From the NCBI RefSeq assembly GCF_022809125.1, contig NZ_JALGBI010000003.1:62001-126000 (forward strand): a DNA stretch of 64,000 nt, given 5' to 3'. The DNA comes from Variovorax terrae (GTDB lineage: Bacteria; Pseudomonadota; Gammaproteobacteria; Burkholderiales; Burkholderiaceae_C). The translations under genes and the position numbers were made by a program. The notes under the pieces were generated by a model. That model was not told the DNA's origin, made no database searches, and saw only the letters and a program-made list of their open reading frames with translations. Shown piece after piece: positions 8,470 through 17,086 of this stretch (position 1 is the stretch's first letter; every line of letters starts with the position of its first letter).

Positions 8470-8514
8470 CGCCCGCCGTTTTTCCGCCCGACTCCGCCTG
8501 GCCGGGCGGCGGGG

Positions 8515-9597
8515 TCAGGCCTTGAACTTCGCAAGCGCCTGCGCGGCCAGCTCGCGGGTCAGTTCCGCAGCCGGCAGTGCCCGGCCTAGCCGCGCGGCCT
8601 GGCCCGACCACAGCGGCGAGAAATCGCCCGAGCCCTGCGCTTCGGCCCGCGCGCGCAGCGGCGCCAGCGCCTGGGCCGCCTGCGGGAAGGCCGGCGCCAG
8701 GGCCGACATCGGCCCGAGTTCGCGCACCAGCCGGTTGACGAGGCCGCGCGCGGGCCGGCCGGTGAACAGGCGGGTGAGCACGGTCTGGTCGTCGCGCGCC
8801 GTGCGCAGCGCCTCGCGGTGCGGGGCCGGCACCCGCGCCTCGGGGCAGAACAGGTAGGCCGTGCCCAGCTGCACCGCCGCCGCGCCGAGCGCGAAGGCGG
8901 CCGCGATGCCGCGCGCATCGCCGATGCCGCCGGCCGCGATCACCGGCACGCGCACCGCATCCACCACCTGCGGCACCAGGGCGAAGGTGCCGACCTGGGT
9001 GGCGATGTCCTCGCCCAGAAACACGCCGCGGTGGCCGCCGGCCTCGAAACCCTGCGCGATGATGGCATCGCAGCCCTGCGCCTCGAGCCAGACCGCCTCT
9101 TCCACCGTGGTGGCCGAGGACAGCAGCTTCGCGCCGGTGGCGCGCACGCGCGCGAGCAGGTCGGGCGCGGGCAGGCCGAAGTGAAAGCTCACGACCTCGG
9201 GCCGCAGTTCCTCCACCAGCGCGCAGGCGGCCGCGTCGAACGGCGCGCGGTTGGCCGCGGCCACCGTGGCCTGCGGGTCCAGCCCCAGCTCGGCGTAGTA
9301 CGGCGCCAACCGGGCGCGCCAGGCGGCCTCGTGCGCGGCATCGACCGGCGCCGGGCGGTGGCAGAAGAAGTTGAGGTTCACCGGCCGCGGCGCGGCGGCC
9401 CGGTACAGCGCCACCTCGCTGCGGATGCGCGCCCCGTCCAGCGCGGCGCAGGCCAGCGAACCCAGGCCGCCGGCCTGCGCCACGGCGATCATCAGCTCGG
9501 ACAGCGCCGGCCCGACCATCGGCGCCTGGATGATGGGCAGATCGATGCCCAGCAGTTGCTGGATGCGGGTGTCGGGCCAGCCTTGCGACAGGTTCAT
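8515..9597 (-). CDS. Nitronate monooxygenase / 2-nitropropane dioxygenase family
   Basis: This is an FMN-dependent TIM-barrel enzyme of 360 residues that oxidises nitronates such as propionate-3-nitronate, usually as detoxification. It opens with IDLPIIQAPMVGPALSEL, followed by GGLGSLA. The FMN phosphate-binding signature appears as GCDAIIAQGFEAGGHRG, VPVIAAGGIGDARGIAAAFA and AVQLGTAYLFCPEA. The ATG at 9597 overlaps the stop of the upstream MFS gene (ATGA), so the two genes are translationally coupled and probably act together. The physiological substrate is unknown. Confidence 0.9.
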   Translation of the reverse strand: MNLSQGWPDTRIQQLLGIDLPIIQAPMVGPALSELMIAVAQAGGLGSLACAALDGARIRSEVALYRAAAPRPVNLNFFCHRPAPVDAAHEAAWRARLAPYYAELGLDPQATVAAANRAPFDAAACALVEELRPEVVSFHFGLPAPDLLARVRATGAKLLSSATTVEEAVWLEAQGCDAIIAQGFEAGGHRGVFLGEDIATQVGTFALVPQVVDAVRVPVIAAGGIGDARGIAAAFALGAAAVQLGTAYLFCPEARVPAPHREALRTARDDQTVLTRLFTGRPARGLVNRLVRELGPMSALAPAFPQAAQALAPLRARAEAQGSGDFSPLWSGQAARLGRALPAAELTRELAAQALAKFKA

Positions 9598-10850
9598 GGT
9601 GCGGCTCCAGAAGAGGAAGAGGAACGGACGGGATGGGCCCAGCCCAGCCACAGGAAGATCAGGGCGCCGAGCAGCAGCGCCGCGCTGGCCGTGCCGAGCG
9701 ACAGCGTGAAGCCCCGGGCCCGGCTGGCGCCGCCGTGCAGCAGCGCATTGGCCAGCGGCGGCCCGGCGATCTGGCCCAGGCCATAGGCGGCCGTCAGCAG
9801 CCCCATGAAGCTCGCCGCGCCGCCGGGGCGCAGGCGCCGCGCCTCCTGCATCGCGAAGTAGGTGATCGCGGTGAACGGCAGCCCCACCAACAAGCTGCCC
9901 AGCGCGAAGCCGGCCAGGCTCGGCAACCAGACGCTGGCCATCACGCCCAGCGCCTGCACCGCGTAGCAGCCGGCCAGCAGGTGGCGCCCGTCGTGGCGCA
10001 GCGGAATGCGCGTGGCCAGCAGGGCGCCGATGGCCACGCCCAGGCCCAGCAGCGGCCAGAACAGGTCGAGCCAGACCGAGCCCGGCAGCGCCTCGCGCGC
10101 GATCACCGGCAGGAAGGTGGCGGTGATGATGTAGCCAAAGCCCGCCAGGCCGTAGGCCAGCACGAACAGCCCCGTCGCCACCGGGCCGTCTGGGCTGCGC
10201 CCGGCCGCGGCCGGCGCCACAGGGGCCGGGGCGGTGGCTGCGGGTGCGGGATGCGCCGGCCGGAAGATCGGCCAGACCAGGGCTGTGAGCCCCGCCGCCA
10301 GCACGCCGAACACCAGCCAGCCCGAGGCGGACGGCCAGTGCCAGGCCACCATGGCGCTCACCGCCAGCCCGCTGAGCGCAATGCCCGCGCCGGGGCCGAC
10401 GTAGATCAGGCCGCCCAGGGCCGGCGTGCCCAGCGCCGCCAGCCGCGCCAGGCACCAGCCCGAGGTGAAGACGAACACCACGGCGCTGGCCACGCCGGCC
10501 AAAAAGCGCAGCGCCCCCCAGGCCGGCACCCAGGGCAGCGCCATGGCCAGCGTCAGCAGCGTGGTGGCCACGAGGCCGGCACGCACCAGGCGTGCCGCGT
10601 CGAGCCGCCAGCGGTTCGACAGCACCATGCACAGCAGCGCCCCGATCAGGTAGCCCAGGTAGTTGGCCGTGGCCAGCCAGCTGGCCTGCGGCAGGTCGAT
10701 CGACTGCTCGCCGAGCATCATCGGCAGCAGCGGGGTGAAAGCGAATCGGCCGATGCCCATGGCCACCGCGAGCGCCAGCGCGCCGGCCAGCCCGACAACG
10801 AACGGGCGCCCGCCGGCAGGCCGGGACGCAGCAGGAAGGAAAGCAGCCAT
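9594..10850 (-). CDS. MFS transporter, YbfB/YjiJ-like
   Basis: This is a 12-helix major facilitator protein of 418 residues. The first helix contains LALAVAMGIGRFAFTPLLPMML, a signature of the YbfB/YjiJ group. A central, cytoplasmic Pro/Ala-rich linker follows (AHPAPAATAPAPVAPAAAG). The substrate is unknown. It overlaps the nitronate monooxygenase start by 4 bases and is divergently transcribed from a LysR regulator, which probably controls both genes. Confidence 0.85.
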   Translation of the reverse strand: MAAFLPAASRPAGGRPFVVGLAGALALAVAMGIGRFAFTPLLPMMLGEQSIDLPQASWLATANYLGYLIGALLCMVLSNRWRLDAARLVRAGLVATTLLTLAMALPWVPAWGALRFLAGVASAVVFVFTSGWCLARLAALGTPALGGLIYVGPGAGIALSGLAVSAMVAWHWPSASGWLVFGVLAAGLTALVWPIFRPAHPAPAATAPAPVAPAAAGRSPDGPVATGLFVLAYGLAGFGYIITATFLPVIAREALPGSVWLDLFWPLLGLGVAIGALLATRIPLRHDGRHLLAGCYAVQALGVMASVWLPSLAGFALGSLLVGLPFTAITYFAMQEARRLRPGGAASFMGLLTAAYGLGQIAGPPLANALLHGGASRARGFTLSLGTASAALLLGALIFLWLGWAHPVRSSSSSGAAP

Positions 10851-10959
10851 GAGCGAGCGTGGATGCGGCAGGCCCGCAGGCCCTATTCATCTCATATTAA
10901 GAACGATTAAAATATTCTAATCTCAAAACAAGATTCAATCGAACCGTAGAGGGCTTGGC
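10851..10959. promoter_or_regulatory. AT-rich divergent promoter region (MFS / LysR)
   Basis: This 109-base gap between divergent genes contains a run very rich in A+T (about 10886-10938, with ATATTAAGAACGATTAAAAT). A LysR-type regulator next to its target usually binds such a region. Several ATNATT/AATNAT-like half sites are visible, but no single clean T-N11-A box stands out. Confidence 0.45.
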
Positions 10960-11841
10960 GTGGAACTGGCAGACCTGGAAATATTTTGCACCGTGGCGGC
11001 CGAGCAGAGCGTGACGCGCGCCGCCGCGCGGCTGCAGCGCGTGCAGTCCAACGTCACCACGCGGGTGCGCGGGCTCGAGCAGGCGCTGGGCACGACGCTG
11101 TTCCTGCGCGAAGGCCGGCGCATGGCGCTCACGCCCGAGGGCGAGATTCTGCACGGCTACGCCCAGCGCCTGCTGGCGCTGGCCGAGGAGGCGCGCCAGG
11201 CCCTGCGGCCCGGCGAACCGGCCGGCCGGCTGCGCCTGGGCAGCATGGAGAGCACGGCGGCCAGCCGGCTGCCGCAGCCGCTGGCGCAGTTCCACCAGCG
11301 CTGGCCGGCCGTGGCACTGGAGCTCTCCACCGCGCCGTCCCAGCAGCTGCTCGACCGGGTGCGCGACCATGCGCTGGATGCGACCCTGGTGGCGCCCTAC
11401 GCCGACCCGGCCACCGGCTCCGACGGCCTGGATGCCAGCCTGCAGGGCCTGCCGCTGTTCACCGAGGAGCTGGTGCTGGTGCTGCCGGCCGCCCACCCCG
11501 AGGTGCGCGGCCCCGCCGACGTGCAGGCCCTGCCGCTGGCCGCCTTCGAGACCGGCTGCACCTACCGCCGCCTGGCGCTGGACTGGCTGGCGCCGGGGCC
11601 GCCCCGGCGCGTGCTGGAGCTGGGCTCGTACCACGCCATCCTGGCCTGCGTGGCGGCCGGCGCCGCCATCGGCGTGGCGCCGCACTCGGTGCTGGCCCTG
11701 CAGCGCGAGCCGCTGCAGCTGCGCACCCATCTGCTGCGGCGCGTCACCACGCTGCTGGTGCGCCGGCGCGGCTACCGCTCGGCCGCGCTCGATGCGCTGC
11801 AAGCGGTGCTGGCACCCGATTTATCAGTCAAATCGGCCTGA
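10960..11841 (+). CDS. LysR-family transcriptional regulator
   Basis: This is a 293-residue LysR regulator. The winged-helix domain is at residues 1-60 (ADLEIFCTVAAEQSVTRAAA, then VQSNVTTRVRGLEQALG) and the effector-binding domain starts near residue 88 (GRLRLGSMESTAA). The start is GTG at 10960, with AGAGGG upstream. It probably controls the divergent MFS and nitronate monooxygenase pair. Its stop codon lies inside family A repeat copy A3, so the repeat determines the last residues. GAPDH-type or CbbR-type effectors cannot be distinguished. Confidence 0.9.
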   Translation: MELADLEIFCTVAAEQSVTRAAARLQRVQSNVTTRVRGLEQALGTTLFLREGRRMALTPEGEILHGYAQRLLALAEEARQALRPGEPAGRLRLGSMESTAASRLPQPLAQFHQRWPAVALELSTAPSQQLLDRVRDHALDATLVAPYADPATGSDGLDASLQGLPLFTEELVLVLPAAHPEVRGPADVQALPLAAFETGCTYRRLALDWLAPGPPRRVLELGSYHAILACVAAGAAIGVAPHSVLALQREPLQLRTHLLRRVTTLLVRRRGYRSAALDALQAVLAPDLSVKSA

Positions 11842-11885
11842 TGTCCAGGTGCAGTGGTCGTTTCTAGCTATAAATTCTGTAGCAC
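11835..11885 (+). repeat. Family A dispersed repeat, copy A3 (between convergent genes)
   Basis: It starts with GGCCTGATGTCCAGGTG, then CAGTGGTC, and ends in the core TAGCTATAAATTCTGTAGCA. It lies between two convergent genes and carries the stop codons of both: the TGA of the LysR gene (11839-11841) and the stop of waaF (11868-11870). The left arm matches copies A5 and A4. Confidence 0.85.
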
Positions 11886-12851
11886 GCGGGCGGCCGTGAT
11901 GTCGTTCAGGCAGCGCGTGTGGCCGAGCGGGCACTCGCGCTCGAAGCAGGGCGCGCAGTCCAACGGCGGCTGGTAGGCCGGGTCGTTCTTGAGCCAGAGC
12001 ACGGTGGCGCGCTCGCTCAGCGGCGGCGTGTGCAGCGGGCTCGACGAGCCGAACACCGCCACCTGCGGCACGCCGAACGCGGCGGCCACATGCATCAGGC
12101 CCGAGTCGTTGCTCACCACGCTGCTGGCGGCGGCAATCGCGGCGAGCGCCTCGACCAGCGAGGTCTTGCCCGCGAGATTGAGGCAGCGCCCGGGCGCCGC
12201 GGCGCTGATCTCCTCGCACAGCGCGGCCTCCTTGCCCGAGCCCAGCAGCACCACGGGCAGCGTGAGCGCGCGCGCCAGTTCGGCGAAATGCGCCGTGGGC
12301 CAGCGCTTGGCCGGCCCGTACTCGGCGCCGGGGGCAAAGACGTGGTAGCCGCCACGCTGCAGGCCCAGGGACTGCAGCGCCGCCTCCACCTCGGCCCCGG
12401 GCAGCGAGAGTTGCGGGCGGTCCGCCTCGAAGCCGGTCTCGCCGCTGAGCGCCGAGTAGAACGCCACCATCGGCGGCTTGCCCTTGGGGTTCTTCAGCCG
12501 GTGCGTGAGCAGGCCCACGCGGGCCTCGCCGAGATAGCCGATGCGCCGCGGAATGCTGGCCAGGAACGGCAGCAGCGCGCTCTTGAGCGAGTTGGGCAGC
12601 ACGTAGGCCGTGTCGAAGCGGCCCTCGATCTGCTGCGCCAGGCTGCGGCGGGCCTTGAACTGCAGGCCGCCATGCTGGAACGGGAATTCGATCACCTCGT
12701 CCACCTGCGGCATCGCGCGGTAGACCGGCGCCACCCAGGGCAGCGCCCCGACGGCAAGCCGCTCGCCGCGCGCGTGCAGGCGGCGCAGCAGCGGCTCGGT
12801 CATCACCGCGTCGCCGATCCACTGCGGCGCAATGACGAGCGCTTCAGGCAT
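11868..12851 (-). CDS. waaF: LPS heptosyltransferase II (WaaF/RfaF)
   Basis: This is a GT9-family glycosyltransferase of 327 residues that adds the second heptose to the inner core of lipopolysaccharide at the inner face of the cytoplasmic membrane. It opens with LVIAPQWIGDAVMTEPLLRRL, the family signature. The nucleotide-sugar site includes SSVVSNDSGLMHVAAAFGVP and VFGSSSPLHTPP. The C-terminal Cys-rich CAPCFERECPLGHTRC is also typical. It is the third gene of a run ilvE, zinc-ribbon gene, waaF, with a family B repeat in the gap before it. The last residues and the stop codon come from family A copy A3. Confidence 0.93.
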   Translation of the reverse strand: MPEALVIAPQWIGDAVMTEPLLRRLHARGERLAVGALPWVAPVYRAMPQVDEVIEFPFQHGGLQFKARRSLAQQIEGRFDTAYVLPNSLKSALLPFLASIPRRIGYLGEARVGLLTHRLKNPKGKPPMVAFYSALSGETGFEADRPQLSLPGAEVEAALQSLGLQRGGYHVFAPGAEYGPAKRWPTAHFAELARALTLPVVLLGSGKEAALCEEISAAAPGRCLNLAGKTSLVEALAAIAAASSVVSNDSGLMHVAAAFGVPQVAVFGSSSPLHTPPLSERATVLWLKNDPAYQPPLDCAPCFERECPLGHTRCLNDITAARVLQNL

Positions 12852-12873
12852 CAGACTTTCCCTTCCAGAGCCA

Positions 12874-12948
12874 TCGCGGAACCGGCTTTGCCGGGCCGCA
12901 GGTGGCGCCCCCTTGAGGGGGAAGCGGCCACAGGCCGCCCCGGGGGTG
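12874..12948 (-). repeat. Family B dispersed hairpin repeat, copy B1
   Basis: It contains the palindromic CCCCCTTGAGGGGG, flanked by GCGGAACCGGCTTTGCCGGG, which also occurs almost unchanged in copy B2 (reverse strand at 24484-24578). It lies in the gap between the zinc-ribbon gene and waaF, inside a co-directional gene run. Strand assignment is arbitrary because the element is largely palindromic. Confidence 0.75.
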
Positions 12949-12950
12949 GG

Positions 12951-13166
12951 TCAATGTCCACCGGCGCCGAAATGCTCGCCGTCCTTGAGCCGGTAGACCG
13001 TGCCGCAGTACGGGCACTTGGCCTCGCCGGTGCGGGCCACGTCCAGGTAGACCTTGGGATGGCTGTTCCAGAGCTTCATGTCGGCCAGGGGATTGGGGCA
13101 GAACACGCCGCCCTGGTCGTTCAGGTTCTTGGCCAGGAGTTCGACGGAGGCTTGGCTCATGGTCAT
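12951..13166 (-). CDS. Zinc-ribbon (zf-CHCC) protein, NDUFS6-like
   Basis: This is a 71-residue protein with the conserved CHCC arrangement: a cysteine in GGVFCPNP, a histidine in WNSHPKVYLDV, then CPYCGTVY near the C-terminus. The family is related to the zinc-binding C-terminus of the complex I subunit NDUFS6; the bacterial role is not well known. Its ATG overlaps the stop of ilvE (ATGA), a link often seen in Burkholderiales. Start choice between residues 1 and 3 (MTMSQ or MSQ) is uncertain, but the overlap favours the first. Confidence 0.88.
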   Translation of the reverse strand: MTMSQASVELLAKNLNDQGGVFCPNPLADMKLWNSHPKVYLDVARTGEAKCPYCGTVYRLKDGEHFGAGGH

Positions 13167-14101
13167 ACCTTCGTCAGCCAGTGGGCATATTTGGGATTGC
13201 GGCCGTTGACGATGTCGAAGAAGGCGTTCTGCACCTTCTCGGTCACGGGGCCGCGCGAGCCGATGCCGATCTCCACGCGGTCGAGCTCGCGGATCGGGGT
13301 GATCTCGGCGGCCGTGCCGCTGAAGAAGGCCTCGTCGGCGATGTAGATCTCGTCGCGCGTGATGCGCTTTTGCACCACCTCGATGCCGAGGTCCTTGGCG
13401 ATGTGCAGCACGGTGTTGCGCGTGATGCCGTTGAGCGCGCCGGCCGACAGGTCGGGTGTGTAGATCACGCCGTCCTTGACCACGAACACGTTCTCGCCCG
13501 CGCCTTCGCTCACGAAGCCGGCGCTGTCCAGCAGCAGGGCTTCGTCGTAGCCGTCGTCGGTGGCTTCCATGTTGGCCAGGATCGAGTTGCTGTAGTTGCT
13601 GACCGCCTTGGCCTGCGTCATCGTGATGTTGACGTGGTGGCGGGTGTAGCTCGAGGTCTTGACGCGGATGCCGCGCCGCAGGCCTTCCTCGCCGAGATAG
13701 GCGCCCCACTCCCAGGCCGCGACCATGGCGTGGATGGTGTTGCCCTTCGGGGAGACGCCGAGCTTCTGCGAGCCGATCCAGACCAGCGGGCGCAGGTAGC
13801 AGCTTTGCAGCCCGTTGGTGCGCACCACCTCCAGTTGCGCTTCATTGAGCTGCTCGGCCGTGAACGGTACCTTCATGCGCAGGATCTTGGCGCTGTTGAG
13901 CAGGCGCTGCGTGTGCTCCTGCAGGCGGAAGATGGCCGTGCCGTTGACCGTGTTGTAGGCGCGCACGCCCTCGAAGGCGCCGCAGCCGTAGTGCAGCGTG
14001 TGGGTCAGCACATGGATCTTGGCGTCGCGCCAGTCGACCAGTTGGCCGTCCATCCAGATCTTGCCATCGCGGTCGGCCATTGAAGAAATTACGGAGCTCA
14101 T
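13163..14101 (-). CDS. ilvE: Branched-chain amino acid aminotransferase
   Basis: This is a PLP-dependent class IV aminotransferase of 312 residues that catalyses the last step of valine, leucine and isoleucine synthesis. It has the family patterns HTLHYGCGAFEGVRAY, the PLP-lysine region ITMTQAKAVSNYSNSILANM, and EGAGENVFVVKDG and SAGALNGITRNTV. An alternative start is the internal MADRDGKIWMDG (ATG at 14080), which matches the usual IlvE N-terminus better; the upstream ATG at 14101 adds seven residues. It is the first gene of the run with the zinc-ribbon protein and waaF. Confidence 0.93.
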   Translation of the reverse strand: MSSVISSMADRDGKIWMDGQLVDWRDAKIHVLTHTLHYGCGAFEGVRAYNTVNGTAIFRLQEHTQRLLNSAKILRMKVPFTAEQLNEAQLEVVRTNGLQSCYLRPLVWIGSQKLGVSPKGNTIHAMVAAWEWGAYLGEEGLRRGIRVKTSSYTRHHVNITMTQAKAVSNYSNSILANMEATDDGYDEALLLDSAGFVSEGAGENVFVVKDGVIYTPDLSAGALNGITRNTVLHIAKDLGIEVVQKRITRDEIYIADEAFFSGTAAEITPIRELDRVEIGIGSRGPVTEKVQNAFFDIVNGRNPKYAHWLTKV

Positions 14102-14197
14102 GCGGTGCGTCCTTCGCGGGTATGTTGTGTCGCAAAACCCCTGATTTTACGGCGCGCAGGCCCGGGCCGCGCCACCCTGGGGCCGGGCCGCGGGCGC

Positions 14198-14605
14198 CTA
14201 CGCGGATTCCGCCGGCGGGGCCGGGCGCACGAGTTCCCACTTCACGAGCTTGCCGTTGAGGAACTCGCAGGTCACGTGCGACTCGCTGCCGTCGGTCCAG
14301 CGAAAGAGTTCGGGCTGCTCGTCCTTGGGCGAGCGGCCCTCGCCCAGCGCCCGGGTCATGGCCACCACATGGAGCAGGGTCATGCCGGGCTTGAGCTTGG
14401 CGTTGAGCATCACGGCGCTGTCGACATAGCCGACCGGCCGGTTGGCGGCGCGCCGCAGCACCTGCATCATGCGCGTGAAGTGCAGCAGCATCCACATCAC
14501 GGCGGCGCCCGCCACGATGGCCACGCCGCCCCAGCCATAGGCGCGGTAGGCCACGGCCACCAGCACGACGCCGACCACGGGGACAATGATTTTCTGGAAA
14601 TTCAT
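14198..14605 (-). CDS. Small membrane protein of unknown function
   Basis: This is a 135-residue protein. The N-terminus has two closely spaced hydrophobic helices (IIVPVVGVVLVAVAYRAYGW, then VAIVAGAAVMWMLLHFTRMM), followed by a soluble domain of about 85 residues containing VTCEFLNGKLVKWELVRP. The layout suggests a cytoplasmic-facing membrane-anchored protein. I do not recognise a family. It lies between ilvE and radA in the same direction, but 96 bases upstream of ilvE and downstream of radA, so operon membership is unclear. Confidence 0.75.
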   Translation of the reverse strand: MNFQKIIVPVVGVVLVAVAYRAYGWGGVAIVAGAAVMWMLLHFTRMMQVLRRAANRPVGYVDSAVMLNAKLKPGMTLLHVVAMTRALGEGRSPKDEQPELFRWTDGSESHVTCEFLNGKLVKWELVRPAPPAESA

Positions 14606-14661
14606 CCCGCCATTGTCTTATGTCCGCGCCGGCCCGCGGCTTGTGGCGAGTGCGTAGTCGG

Positions 14662-16029
14662 TCACGACAGGCCGCGCACCACCTCCATGGCCTGCTCCAC
14701 CCGCTCCACGGCATGGATGGTGAGGCCTTCCACCGGTTTTTTCGGGGCATTGGCCTTGGGCACCACGGCCACGCTGAAGCCGAGCTTGGCCGCCTCCTTC
14801 AGGCGCTCCTGGCCGCGCGGCGCGGGCCGCACCTCGCCAGCCAGGCCGACCTCGCCGAACGCGATGAAGCCCCGGGGCAGCGGCCTGCCGCGCAGGCTGG
14901 AGGTGATGGCCAGCATCACCGCCAGGTCGGCCGCGGGCTCGCTGATGCGCACGCCGCCCACCGCGTTGACGAACACGTCCTGGTCCATGCAGGCCACGCC
15001 CGCGTGGCGGTGCAGCACCGCCAGCAGCATGGCCAGGCGGTCGCGGTCCAGCCCGACCGAGAGCCGGCGCGGGCTCGGGCCGCCGCTGTCCACCAGGGCC
15101 TGGATCTCCACCAGCATCGGGCGCGTGCCTTCGAGCGTGACCAGCACGCAGCTACCGGGCACCGGCTCGGCATGCTGGCTCAGGAAGATCGCGCTCGGGT
15201 TGGCCACGCCCTTCAGGCCCTTCTCCGTCATCGCGAACACGCCGATCTCGTTGACCGCGCCGAAGCGGTTCTTGATGGCGCGCACCAGGCGGAAGCTGCT
15301 GTGGGTGTCGCCCTCGAAGTACAGCACGGTGTCCACCATGTGCTCCAGCACGCGCGGGCCGGCCAGCGCGCCTTCCTTGGTGACATGGCCCACCAGCACG
15401 ATGCAGGTGCCGCCGGCCTTGGCCGCGCGCGTGAGGTGCGCCGCGCATTCGCGCACCTGCGCCACCGAGCCGGGCGCAGAGGTCAGCTGCTCCGAGTAGA
15501 CGGTCTGGATCGAGTCGATCACCGCGATCGCGGGCTGGCTGGCGTTCAGCGTGGCCAGGATCTTCTCGAGCTGGATCTCGGCCAGCACCTTCACCTGCGA
15601 GCCATCCAGCCCGAGCCGGCGCGAGCGCAGCGCGACCTGGGCGCCCGACTCCTCGCCCGTGACGTAGAGCGCCGGCACGCTGGCGCGCTGCAGCGCGTCC
15701 AGCGCCTGCAGCAGCAGCGTGGATTTGCCGATGCCCGGGTCGCCGCCGATCAGCACCACGCCGCCTTCGACGATGCCGCCGCCCAGCACGCGGTCGAGCT
15801 CGTCCAGGCCGGTGGGCGTGCGTTCGATGTCGCTGGCCTCGATGTCGGCCAGCGTCGTGACTTCGGCTGTCCGGGCCAGCGAGGCGAAGCGGTTCTTCGT
15901 GGGGGCGGCCGTTTCGGCCACCGATTCGATCAGCGTGTTCCAGGCCTCGCAATGCGGGCATTTGCCCAGCCAGCGCGGGCTGGTGCCACCGCACTCGGTG
16001 CAGGTGTAGATTGTCTTTTCCTTGGCCAT
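14662..16029 (-). CDS. radA: DNA repair protein RadA
   Basis: This is a RecA-like ATPase with 455 residues, the normal length. It acts in recombination by promoting branch migration. An N-terminal zinc finger (CTECGG with CPHC, residues 10-27) precedes the Walker A motif GGDPGIGKST (95-104). The RadA-specific KNRFG motif (AIKNRFGAVNEIGVF) follows, and then a Lon-like C-terminal domain. All hallmark residues are present. A LysR gene ends 58 bases upstream in the same direction. Confidence 0.96.
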   Translation of the reverse strand: MAKEKTIYTCTECGGTSPRWLGKCPHCEAWNTLIESVAETAAPTKNRFASLARTAEVTTLADIEASDIERTPTGLDELDRVLGGGIVEGGVVLIGGDPGIGKSTLLLQALDALQRASVPALYVTGEESGAQVALRSRRLGLDGSQVKVLAEIQLEKILATLNASQPAIAVIDSIQTVYSEQLTSAPGSVAQVRECAAHLTRAAKAGGTCIVLVGHVTKEGALAGPRVLEHMVDTVLYFEGDTHSSFRLVRAIKNRFGAVNEIGVFAMTEKGLKGVANPSAIFLSQHAEPVPGSCVLVTLEGTRPMLVEIQALVDSGGPSPRRLSVGLDRDRLAMLLAVLHRHAGVACMDQDVFVNAVGGVRISEPAADLAVMLAITSSLRGRPLPRGFIAFGEVGLAGEVRPAPRGQERLKEAAKLGFSVAVVPKANAPKKPVEGLTIHAVERVEQAMEVVRGLS

Positions 16030-16087
16030 GCCCGAGTGTGCCCGATCACCGGATTGATGAAAAAATCGAACAACACGGCCAAGCGCT

Positions 16088-17014
16088 TCAACGCTGGCCG
16101 AACTCGCGCGCCAGCAGATCGGCGAAGGCCTGCGCCGGCGGCGGCAGCGAGCGCTCCGGCTTGAAGACCACGGCCGTGTTGCGCTCCACCGACGGGCGCA
16201 CCAGCCGGCGCACGGCCAGGCCCGGATAGGGCGCGGCCGCGGCCGTGGAGGCCGGCACCACCGCCACGCCCAGCCCGCTGCTGGCCAGCGCGATGGCCGT
16301 GGTGAGCAGCGAGACCTCGTGCACGACCGTCAGCTTCACCTGGGCCGTCTCGGCCGCCTGGTCGATGCGCCGGCGCACGCCGTAGCCAGGCTTGACGGTG
16401 ATCAGCGGCAGCGCCGCCAGCTGCTTCCAGGTGATCGGCCGTCCGTCGGCGAATGCCGCCGACGCGAGCGCCACGGCCGCCAGGCCGTCGCGCAGAAAGA
16501 CCTGCTCGCGCAGGCCCGCGGTGGGCGCCTCCAGCGTGCCCACGCCCAGGTCCACCCGCTCGCCGAGCACATGCTCGACGAACTCGCCCGGCGCGCAGTC
16601 GTCGATCAGCACCTGCACCTGCGGGTACAGGTCCATGAAGCGCCGCACCGCCCGCGGCAGCAGCGTCTGCGCCACGGTGGACGTGGCGGCAATGCGCAAC
16701 CGGCCGCGCCGGCTGCCGGCCAGTTCGGCCATGCTGGCACCCATCGCGTCGAGCTCGGCCAGCGCGCGTTCGGCATAGGCGATCGCCTCGGCCGCGGCGT
16801 CGGTACGGCGCAGCGTGCGTGTGGTGCGGTCGAACAGGCGCACGCCCAGTTTCTCTTCCAGCTCGCGCAGCAGCACGGTGACGGCCGGCTGGGTCAGCGA
16901 CAGCATCTCGGCCGCGGCCGACAGGTGGCCGCTCTGGTACACCGCGACGAAGGCGCGCAGCTGGCGCACCGAGGGCAGATGCTTCAAAGATGAAGTTTTT
17001 TTATGAATCGCCAT
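16088..17014 (-). CDS. LysR-family regulator divergent from catabolic genes
   Basis: This is a 308-residue LysR regulator. The HTH is in residues 15-75 (VRQLRAFVAVYQSGHLSAAA and LTQPAVTVLLRELEEKLGVR). The effector domain starts near residue 105 (GRLRIAATSTVAQTLLPRAV) and includes SSGLGVAVVPAS near the C-terminus, typical of the family. The ATG at 17014 faces the flavin monooxygenase gene across 72 bases, so it very probably controls that aromatic-degradation operon. The gap contains TTTCATTTTTCCC and other AT-rich patches but no clear box. Confidence 0.9.
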   Translation of the reverse strand: MAIHKKTSSLKHLPSVRQLRAFVAVYQSGHLSAAAEMLSLTQPAVTVLLRELEEKLGVRLFDRTTRTLRRTDAAAEAIAYAERALAELDAMGASMAELAGSRRGRLRIAATSTVAQTLLPRAVRRFMDLYPQVQVLIDDCAPGEFVEHVLGERVDLGVGTLEAPTAGLREQVFLRDGLAAVALASAAFADGRPITWKQLAALPLITVKPGYGVRRRIDQAAETAQVKLTVVHEVSLLTTAIALASSGLGVAVVPASTAAAAPYPGLAVRRLVRPSVERNTAVVFKPERSLPPPAQAFADLLAREFGQR

Positions 17015-17086
17015 GGAAGTTTCATTTTTCCCGGATCGCGTTTCGACCTGTAATGCGCGTTCTACCAAATTCACCGGAGACAGGGC

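Larger units (their letters stand above)
8209..8514. other. AT-rich intergenic island with possible small transcript
   Basis: This 306-base gap between two convergent genes is much richer in A+T than its surroundings. In order it holds a weak sigma-70-like pair (TTGTAA and TATTTA, 17 apart, from about 8214), a perfect 16-base palindrome (8295-8310), a 21-codon ORF (8322-8387), a small hairpin (GTCCTTCCAAGGAC, 8425-8438) and a strong terminator (8442-8469). Together these look like an independent small transcription unit rather than spacer. Confidence 0.5.

Noticed and set aside
8515..10890. Single minus-strand frame joining the MFS region and the nitronate monooxygenase
   Set aside because: The N-terminal part is out of frame with the real MFS protein; the monooxygenase starts at 9597, with an ATGA overlap.
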